64,000 nt of DNA from Oscillospiraceae bacterium (GTDB taxonomy: Bacteria; Bacillota; Clostridia; Oscillospirales; Oscillospiraceae), in assembly GCA_022799035.1 (NCBI GenBank), contig JAAWNQ010000005.1, positions 32,126 through 96,125 on the forward strand. The letters are read 5' to 3'. The translations under genes and the position numbers were made by a program. Shown piece after piece: positions 58,413 through 64,000 of the stretch (position 1 is its first letter; each line of letters starts with the position of its first letter). The notes below the pieces were generated by a model. That model did not search any database. It worked only from the letters and a program-made list of their open reading frames with translations, and was not told the origin of the DNA.

Positions 58413-60335
58413 ATGGAAGGAAAAAACGGCGGCAAGCGTCTTGCCACGGAATCAAATAGCGGAGGAAAAAAACGGCTCCTCCTGGCGGCCGCGGTCCTGG
58501 CGCTCACCCTTCTCCTGGGGGGCTATACCGCCCTGTGCGCCTATGCCGGGGGGGATGGGGGCCGTCTGGCTCCCAACGCCCGGATCGGCGGGGTGAAGGT
58601 GGGGGGCCTCTCCGCGGGGGAGGCGGTCTCCGTCCTGGACGCCGCCCTCCAGCAGCGGCTGGCCGGGCTGGAGGTCCCCTTCTCCTGCCAGGGGACCCTT
58701 TACAGCGTTCCCGGCACAGAGTTCTCCTATGACGCCCAAAGCCTGGTGGACGGCCTGTCTCCCGCCGGCGTTCCCTTCCCGGCCCGGGGCTTCAAGTTCC
58801 TCGCCGGGATGCTGTCCCGGGACGGGGAGCCCGTGGCCCTGACCCTGGACCACACCCCCGCCGCGGTGGAGCGGGCCGTCCGGGAGCGGGGAGACGCCGA
58901 CACCCAGACCACCTGGGATCTTCGGGATACCGCCCTGGTCTTCACCAAGGGCCGCACCGGACGGACGGTGGATGTGGCGGAGCTGTTGTCCAAGCTCACC
59001 CAGCGGGCCACTGAGGAGCTGGAGGGGGAAGCCCATACCGGCCAGCCGGCCCCTGTGGAGGCGGCGGTCATCGTGGCCCCTCCCCTGGAGCCTGACTTCG
59101 AGGCCATCCGCAAGGAGATATATACAGAGGTCTCCGACGCCTACCTGGACCGGGAGACCGAGGAGATCGTCCCCTCGGTCACCGGCAGGGACCTGGATAC
59201 GCAGGCCGCCCGGGCCGCCCTGAACGCCGCCCAGGACGGACAGACCATCCGGGTGGAGCTGCTTATCACCCAGCCCCAGGTCTCCACCGAGACCCTGAAC
59301 GAAAGCCTGTTCCGGGACGTGCTGGGGGAGGCCACTACCCGGGTCACCGGCACCTCCATCCGCCGGGAGAACGTGAGTGTGGCCGCCTCCCATGTGAACG
59401 GCACCCTTCTCTTCCCTGGGGAGGAGTTTTCCTTCAACCAGACCTGCAGTCCCTACGCCGTCTCCAACGGCTACGGCAAAGCCACCGCCTACGTCAACGG
59501 CCTTTCCAAGGATACGGTGGCCGGAGGGGTTTGTCAGGCCTCCTCCACCCTCTACTGGGCGGTGCTGAAGGCCAACCTGGAGGTGCTGGACCGCCGGCCC
59601 CACCGCTACGAGCCCTCCTATGTGAAGGGGGGACTGGACGCCACCGTCTACGGCAACTACGGGGACGAGGGCAGCACCGACTTCCGCTTCAAAAACAATA
59701 CCGACCACCCCGTCCGCCTCACCGCCGAGATGGACGGCAAAAGCTACCTGAAGGTGACCATCCTGGGCACCGACACCACCGGCATCCACGGGGAGCCTTA
59801 CTCCACCAACCGGGTGGTGACCCAGGCCTACCAGACCGTTTACGAGGCCAGCGCCAACGTGCCCCAGGGCACCACCCAAAAGGACCCCGAGCGCACCGGC
59901 TATAACGGGGTCACCATCGACACCTACCAGAAGCTGGTGGACAAGGACGGCAACACCGTCTCCGAAACCAAGTTGTACAGCACCAAATACTACCACCGGA
60001 ACGAGACCATCCTCTTTAACCCGGCGGACCTGGCCCTCTGGGGCATCGACCCGGTGACCGGCATCCGCACCGAGCCTCCCGCCACCCCGGAGCCCACCCC
60101 GGGCGGGGAGGGGACCCCTCCCCCCCAGGAGAGCGAGGCCCTTCCTCCCCCCGAGGACACAGGGGTGGCCCCGCCGCCGGAGATGGTGGCGACCCCGTCA
60201 CCGGCGGAGAGCCAGGACCCCGGCCTGCCCCAGCTGACTCCGCCCCCGGAGATAGAGAACCCCCTTCCCACGCCGGAGCCCCCTCCCCCGGAGACCCAGC
60301 CCATGCTGCCCCCGGGCACCATCCTGGGAATGTAG
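58413..60335 (+). CDS. VanW-family protein with peptidoglycan-binding-like repeats
   Basis: This 640-aa membrane-anchored exported protein has a TM at residues about 20-43. Two PG_binding_4-like domains (about 58-165 and 215-300) are followed by a VanW domain (about 319-450: NVSVAASHVNGTLLFPGEEFSFNQTC, GGVCQASSTLYWAVLKANLEVLDRRPH). A G5-like stretch near 470-545 comes next, and a Pro-rich tail of about 90 residues ends it. VanW domains occur in vancomycin clusters and envelope proteins, but their activity is unknown. No van genes lie nearby. GGAG precedes the ATG at 9-10 nt. Confidence 0.93.
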   Translation: MEGKNGGKRLATESNSGGKKRLLLAAAVLALTLLLGGYTALCAYAGGDGGRLAPNARIGGVKVGGLSAGEAVSVLDAALQQRLAGLEVPFSCQGTLYSVPGTEFSYDAQSLVDGLSPAGVPFPARGFKFLAGMLSRDGEPVALTLDHTPAAVERAVRERGDADTQTTWDLRDTALVFTKGRTGRTVDVAELLSKLTQRATEELEGEAHTGQPAPVEAAVIVAPPLEPDFEAIRKEIYTEVSDAYLDRETEEIVPSVTGRDLDTQAARAALNAAQDGQTIRVELLITQPQVSTETLNESLFRDVLGEATTRVTGTSIRRENVSVAASHVNGTLLFPGEEFSFNQTCSPYAVSNGYGKATAYVNGLSKDTVAGGVCQASSTLYWAVLKANLEVLDRRPHRYEPSYVKGGLDATVYGNYGDEGSTDFRFKNNTDHPVRLTAEMDGKSYLKVTILGTDTTGIHGEPYSTNRVVTQAYQTVYEASANVPQGTTQKDPERTGYNGVTIDTYQKLVDKDGNTVSETKLYSTKYYHRNETILFNPADLALWGIDPVTGIRTEPPATPEPTPGGEGTPPPQESEALPPPEDTGVAPPPEMVATPSPAESQDPGLPQLTPPPEIENPLPTPEPPPPETQPMLPPGTILGM

Positions 60336-60377
60336 GTCCGGCCCGCCGGGATCCCCCTGAAGAAGGAGAAAGAGACA

Positions 60378-61061
60378 ATGAGCTTTCAAGGTTTTGACCC
60401 CGCGGTGGTGGACTTTATGTGGGGCCTTCGCTTCAACAACTCCCGGGAGTGGTTTGAGCCCCGGAAGGCGGAGTACAAGGCGGTGTTTGAGACCCCTATG
60501 AAGGAGCTGAGCCGGGACCTCTACGCCGCCTTCTCGGACAAGCATCAGGACCTGACCCTGGTGAGCCGGGTCAGCCGGATCTACCGGGACGCCAGAAGGC
60601 TTTTTGGCCGCGGGCCGTACAAGGATCACCTGTGGCTCACCGTCTCGGCCCCCGCCGAGCGGTGGTCCTGCCAGCCCACCTTTTGGTTTGAGCTGACCCC
60701 CGAGGGATACAGCTACGGCCTGGGCTACTGGATGGCCCAGGCTCTTACCATGGCAAAGCTCCGTGCCCGGATGGACCGGGACCCCAAGCCTATGGAGAAG
60801 CTGGCCCGCCAACTGGAAAAGCAGGATATCTTTCACTTGGAGGGGGAGGAGTTCAAAAAGCTCCGCCCCGCTCCCAGCAAGCTCCTGGATCCCTGGTATA
60901 ACAAGAAGGGGGGCTTCTCCCTGTCCTGCCAGCGGGAACACGACGACCTGCTGTGGTCTCCGGCGCTGACCGGCCACATCCTCTCCGGCTGGGAGACCTT
61001 GGTACCCCTGTACCGGTATCTCTCCACCCTGGACGGGGATCCCGACCCCCGGGAGCAATAA
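60378..61061 (+). CDS. DUF2461 family protein
   Basis: This 227-aa protein has the DUF2461 pattern (FLR-LR-NNSREWFEPRKAEYKAVFETPMKELSRDLYAAF, RIYRDARRLFGRGPYKDHLWL, PTFWFELTPEGYSYGLGYW). It is soluble and widespread, but functionally uncharacterised. AAGGAGAAAGAG precedes ATG. It lies 42 bp after the VanW gene and is probably cotranscribed. Confidence 0.93.
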   Translation: MSFQGFDPAVVDFMWGLRFNNSREWFEPRKAEYKAVFETPMKELSRDLYAAFSDKHQDLTLVSRVSRIYRDARRLFGRGPYKDHLWLTVSAPAERWSCQPTFWFELTPEGYSYGLGYWMAQALTMAKLRARMDRDPKPMEKLARQLEKQDIFHLEGEEFKKLRPAPSKLLDPWYNKKGGFSLSCQREHDDLLWSPALTGHILSGWETLVPLYRYLSTLDGDPDPREQ

Positions 61062-61071
61062 AAGAGGGAAA

Positions 61072-61103
61072 AAGACCGGCGAAGGCTTCGCCGGTCTTTT
61101 TTG
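61072..61103 (+). terminator. Terminator after the DUF2461 gene
   Basis: The stem AAGACCGGCGAAG / CTTCGCCGGTCTT with a 1-nt separation is followed by TTTTTTG. Confidence 0.92.
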
Positions 61104-61181
61104 TCCACATTTTCCCAACAAAAAACCCTTCCTCCGGGACATACTACCCACGAGAACGAAAAAAGGAAGGGAAGTGGGAGC

Positions 61182-61901
61182 GTGACAAAGAGAAAAGGAT
61201 CCGTTTTGCTCATGCTCCTTCTGTCCCTGCTGCTGGGCCGGACCATCCGGGCCTTTCCTGCCCCGGCCCTCCCCGCCAACGGTCCCGCGGAGGTGGACCG
61301 CCCCCTCATCGCCCTCACCTTTGACGACGGTCCCCGCCGCTCCACCACCGGAGATCTGCTGGAGGGCCTGGCCCAGCGGGGGGCCAAGGCCACCTTCTTC
61401 CTGGTGGGGGAGATGATCCCCGGCAACGAGGACCTGATCCGCCGCATGGACGAGGAGGGCCACCAGATCGGCACCCACTCCTACGACCACGTGTACCTCA
61501 CCGGCCTCAACGCCGCCGACTTCTCCCGCCAGGTGGACCGGACCGAGGCTCTCCTCCGGGACATTCTGGGCCATGGCGGCTTTCTCCTCCGCCCGCCCTA
61601 CGGTATGATCGACGCCGCCGTGGAGAAGCGGACGACAAGCCCCCTCATCCTCTGGTCCATCGACCCGGAGGACTGGGACGACAAAAATACCGACCGGATC
61701 GTTGACCATATCGTCTCCCAGGCAAAGGATGGGGATGTGATCCTCCTCCATGACATCTATCCCACCTCGGTGGAGGCCGCCCTCCGGGTGGTGGACGAGC
61801 TTCACAGCCGGGGGTTTCTCTTTGTGACGGTGGAGGAACTGGCCGGCCAGCGGCACCGGGAGCTGACGCCGGGGGAGACCTTCCGCTGCTTCTACCCCTG
61901 A
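61182..61901 (+). CDS. Secreted polysaccharide deacetylase (NodB domain)
   Basis: This 239-aa CE4 esterase removes acetyl groups from peptidoglycan or other N-acetylated glycans outside the cell. A signal-type N-terminus (SVLLMLLLSLLLGRTIRAF) is present. Motif 1 is ALTFDDGPRRST, motif 2 is GHQIGTHSYDHVYL (H-x3-H ligands present), motif 3 is LLRPPYGMID, motif 4 has DPEDWDD and motif 5 is VILLHDIY. GTG 61182 (VTKRKG) is the likeliest start; the ORF-track ATG lies far upstream of the signal peptide without a ribosome site. Confidence 0.93.
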   Translation: MTKRKGSVLLMLLLSLLLGRTIRAFPAPALPANGPAEVDRPLIALTFDDGPRRSTTGDLLEGLAQRGAKATFFLVGEMIPGNEDLIRRMDEEGHQIGTHSYDHVYLTGLNAADFSRQVDRTEALLRDILGHGGFLLRPPYGMIDAAVEKRTTSPLILWSIDPEDWDDKNTDRIVDHIVSQAKDGDVILLHDIYPTSVEAALRVVDELHSRGFLFVTVEELAGQRHRELTPGETFRCFYP

Positions 61902-62053
61902 CCGGGTCCGGAAGGGCGGCCATCCCCCGGTCCTCTCCCGCAGGGTATGGATTCCCAATGATTACAATTTGATAAAACTTCCCTAAATCAAGTTGACGAT
62001 AAGGGGGGAAGCGTGTAAAATAAAGGAGAAAAATACAGTGGGAGGGAACGCCT

Positions 62054-63052
62054 ATGCCACGACAGACCAGGAATGAACTTATCAAATGTGAATACTGCGG
62101 CGAGATGTACGCCGCCAGCTATAAACACTGTCCCTTCTGCAACGAGGACGGCACCGGTCGCTGGGACGATCCGGACAGCATGGAGGAGGAGTACTACGAC
62201 GACGAGCTCCCCGTCCGGGGAGGCCGCCGTCTGGCGGGGGGCCGTGACCGCCGCCCGGGAGGGGAGGGCCCCTCGGTAGGCCGGATCATCAGTTGGGTGC
62301 TGTCCCTGGCCCTCATCATCGCCGCGGCGGGCATCCTCTTCTCCATCGCCAGATCCTTCCTGGGGGTTGGGAAAAAGGACCCGAAGCCTGTGGAAAGCCA
62401 GCCCCCGGTGGAGGTCCAGACCCCCAACATCCCCATGCCCACCCTGCCCCCTGTAGAGCCCACGCCGGAACCCTCCCAGCCCCCGGCCCCCGGTCCCGAC
62501 ATACCGGCGGTGGACCTGACCGCCCCCACCGACTTCAAGCTGAAGAAGGATGACATCTCCTTCTTCACCGTGGGAGAGAAATACCAGATGCCGGTGACCG
62601 TCACCCCGGCGGACGCCCACGCCGTCATTACATGGACCTCCAGCAATCCCGCGGTGGCTACCGTGGACGCCAACGGCCTCATCACCGCCGTCAGCCGGGG
62701 CACCGTGGATATCACCGCCTCCATTGAGGGGCTGGGGGAGCGGAAATGCATCGTCCGCTGCAACCTCCAGGAGGGGGGAGGGACCACCGCCCCCACAGAG
62801 AATACATCCGCTCCCGCCAACCCCGGCTCCCTGACCCTCAGCCGGGAGGACTTCACCCTCAGCAGCGTGGGGGAGAGCTGGGTCCTGAAGGTCTCGGGCT
62901 CCACCTCCCCGGTGACCTGGGCCTCCTCCAACACCTCGGTGGCCACCGTGGATGCCAACGGCAAGGTCACCGCCGTGAGCAAGGGCGTGTGCAACGTCAC
63001 CGCCACAGTGGACGGGGTGACCCTGAAGTGTATCGTCCGCTGTACGTTCTGA
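62054..63052 (+). CDS. Zinc-ribbon/TM protein with two BIG2 Ig-like domains
   Basis: This 332-aa protein has a cytoplasmic zinc ribbon at residues about 11-30 (CEYCGEMYAASYKHCPFC). An acidic stretch and a TM helix (about 76-100) follow, then a Pro/Glu linker. Two bacterial Ig-like group 2 domains come next (about 155-235: VTVTPADAHAVITWTSSNPAVATVDANGLITAVSRGTVDITA; about 255-332, similar). BIG2 domains are common in surface adhesins. It combines a cytosolic metal-binding head with an exported arm, a layout also seen for the zinc-ribbon proteins in the mobile element. GGAGGG precedes ATG. Confidence 0.9.
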   Translation: MPRQTRNELIKCEYCGEMYAASYKHCPFCNEDGTGRWDDPDSMEEEYYDDELPVRGGRRLAGGRDRRPGGEGPSVGRIISWVLSLALIIAAAGILFSIARSFLGVGKKDPKPVESQPPVEVQTPNIPMPTLPPVEPTPEPSQPPAPGPDIPAVDLTAPTDFKLKKDDISFFTVGEKYQMPVTVTPADAHAVITWTSSNPAVATVDANGLITAVSRGTVDITASIEGLGERKCIVRCNLQEGGGTTAPTENTSAPANPGSLTLSREDFTLSSVGESWVLKVSGSTSPVTWASSNTSVATVDANGKVTAVSKGVCNVTATVDGVTLKCIVRCTF

Positions 63053-63064
63053 AAAAACCAACCC

Positions 63065-63096
63065 AAAAGAGCGGCCCTCCGGGGCCGCTCTTTTCC
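63065..63096 (+). terminator. Terminator after the BIG2 gene
   Basis: The stem AAAAGAGCGGCCC / GGGCCGCTCTTTT with a 4-nt loop ends in TTTTCC. Confidence 0.92.
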
Positions 63097-63316
63097 GTCC
63101 CTCTGGGGGAGGGTTGTGGTCAAAATAGCTCACAGGACCGGGGTATGGTTGACATAGTTCTATATAAACTGCCTAAAAAATGGAAATATCACAAATAACC
63201 GCAGAATTGTCCAGTAGAAATCCGGCCTACTCTTTTGTAAAATATGTGTATATCAAGCGTTGTATCATCTCTTGCTTTGGTGAAAACCACAATAAACAGA
63301 AGGAGGAAACTGAATC

Positions 63317-64000
63317 ATGAAAAAGCGCGTACTGGCTCTGACCCTGTCCCTGTCCATGGTGGCCGGCCTGCTGGCGGGCTGCGGCGGCCAGAAGGACCCC
63401 GATCCCACCCAGGTCGCCGGCAACGATCCCACCCCCGCCCCCGCGGAGAGCAAGGCCCCTCCCGCCCCCGTGGAGAACCTGACCGAGGTCCAGAAGATCA
63501 TCAAAGAGGCCGAGGGCATGTCCATGGAGGACCTGGCCAAGAAGGCCATCGAGGAGTCCAACGGCAAGACCTTCTTCGGCGTGGGCAACTCCAGCCGGGG
63601 CAAGAGCGCCCTTCCCCTGTTCATCGAGTACCTGCAGTCCATCGACCCCAGCTACACCATGGAGTTCGAGTGGCAGCAGCCCAAGAACAACAAGATCTTT
63701 GACCAGCTCACCGCCGACTCCCTGAAGCCCCAGGGCACCTTCGCCATGACCCTCATCCAGGACGGCAACCAGATCGAGTCCAAGATGGTTCAGACCGGCA
63801 TCTTGGATACATACATCCCCAAGGAGTGGGCCGAGGCCAACGGCACCACCGCCGACGCCCATGAGGGCTATCTGGCCCTCCAGACCCTGAACAAGGTCTT
63901 CATGTACAACAACACCGGCTCCAAGACCTACGACAACTGCTGGGACTTCGTGGCCGAGGGCGAGCACGGCCTGTACATGGACATCGACTCCGAGATCGTG
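63317..64000 (+). CDS. Solute-binding lipoprotein (partial, runs off right edge)
   Basis: This ORF is not in the supplied track because it is open at the window edge. It begins MKKRVLALTLSLSMVAGLLAGCGG, a lipoprotein signal with a clear lipobox (LLAGC). An Ala/Pro-rich linker and an SBP-type mature region follow (ALPLFIEYLQSIDPSYTMEFEWQQPKNNKIFDQLTAD...). GGAGG lies 8 nt before ATG 63317. It resembles extracellular solute-binding proteins of ABC importers, but substrate class cannot be judged from the visible 228 residues. Upstream, the 220-bp gap shows no convincing promoter by eye. Confidence 0.9.
   Translation, partial: MKKRVLALTLSLSMVAGLLAGCGGQKDPDPTQVAGNDPTPAPAESKAPPAPVENLTEVQKIIKEAEGMSMEDLAKKAIEESNGKTFFGVGNSSRGKSALPLFIEYLQSIDPSYTMEFEWQQPKNNKIFDQLTADSLKPQGTFAMTLIQDGNQIESKMVQTGILDTYIPKEWAEANGTTADAHEGYLALQTLNKVFMYNNTGSKTYDNCWDFVAEGEHGLYMDIDSEIV

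Noticed and set aside
60198-61958. 586-aa minus-strand ORF
   Set aside because: Shadow of the VanW, DUF2461 and deacetylase genes.
1-64000. CRISPR arrays, tRNA or rRNA genes
   Set aside because: No regularly spaced repeats with unique spacers and no cloverleaf or rRNA-like sequences were noticed; a tRNA attachment site is also excluded because the element targets spoVT.

Overview
The window comes from a high-GC, spore-forming Clostridia chromosome, probably Oscillospiraceae (Flavonifractor/Lawsonibacter/Intestinimonas-like). The evidence is a SpoVT gene, a SpoIIQ-like M23 peptidase, an S-layer-homology protein, two Ig-like/VanW envelope proteins, AGGAGG-type ribosome sites, and GC-rich chromosomal genes beside AT-rich mobile cargo. 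Taxonomy is inferred from gene style, not from a marker-gene search.

Bases 1-1225 and 23669-24112 are the two sides of one host locus, split by a 22.4-kb mobilizable element. The sporulation regulator gene spoVT is cut after codon 33 within a 9-bp core, GGCGACCCG. This core is found at 1226-1234 and again at 23660-23668, and deleting one copy with the intervening DNA restores an intact spoVT frame exactly. The large serine recombinase at the right end has no stop codon of its own. Integrated, it is fused in frame to the SpoVT C-terminal domain. In the excised circle it would instead read into the left end and stop after 27 element-encoded residues, just before a strong terminator. This resembles the skin-type intervening elements of sporulation genes and is the main discovery candidate here.

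Inside the element, left to right, the cargo and core genes are as follows. First is an AT-rich two-gene operon (821-aa membrane protein and 313-aa partner) of unknown function. Next is a zinc-ribbon/DUF2085 membrane operon, then two HTH regulators, a Hanks-type Ser/Thr kinase and an excisionase-like protein. A run of very small ORFs leads into a replication/recombination block (DUF932, YqaJ exonuclease, a 255-aa unknown, an LPD28-like protein). An AT-rich orphan gene with a long structured leader follows. The right end holds a VirD4/TraG coupling protein, a MobA/MobL-type relaxase, a RhuM protein and the recombinase. There is no VirB4 or mating-channel set, so this looks like an integrative mobilizable element.

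Bases 24.3-39.1 kb are chromosome. They carry an oversize BlaR1-type metalloprotease with its BlaI repressor and operator, an SLH protein, and a MacAB-like efflux operon. They also carry AbrB and XRE regulators, a SpoIIQ-like peptidase, a queT transporter behind a structured leader that can pair with its own Shine-Dalgarno sequence, galU, and a PepSY protein.

Bases 39.5-49.4 kb hold rpsF-ssb-rpsR, then an AfuABC/FbpABC-type ABC transporter co-directional with a NanE-like epimerase, then an AlsE/Rpe-like epimerase, an RpiB-like isomerase, serC and serA. The neighbourhood suggests import and use of sugar phosphates. Bases 49.4-64 kb hold an RCC1-like secreted protein, a GntR-controlled ABC-2 operon, a frameshifted AraC gene beside a secreted FAD/FMN reductase, an XpaC-like protein, a VanW protein, a DUF2461 protein, a polysaccharide deacetylase, a zinc-ribbon/BIG2 protein, and the start of a solute-binding lipoprotein. 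Two interspersed palindromic repeat families punctuate the chromosomal part.
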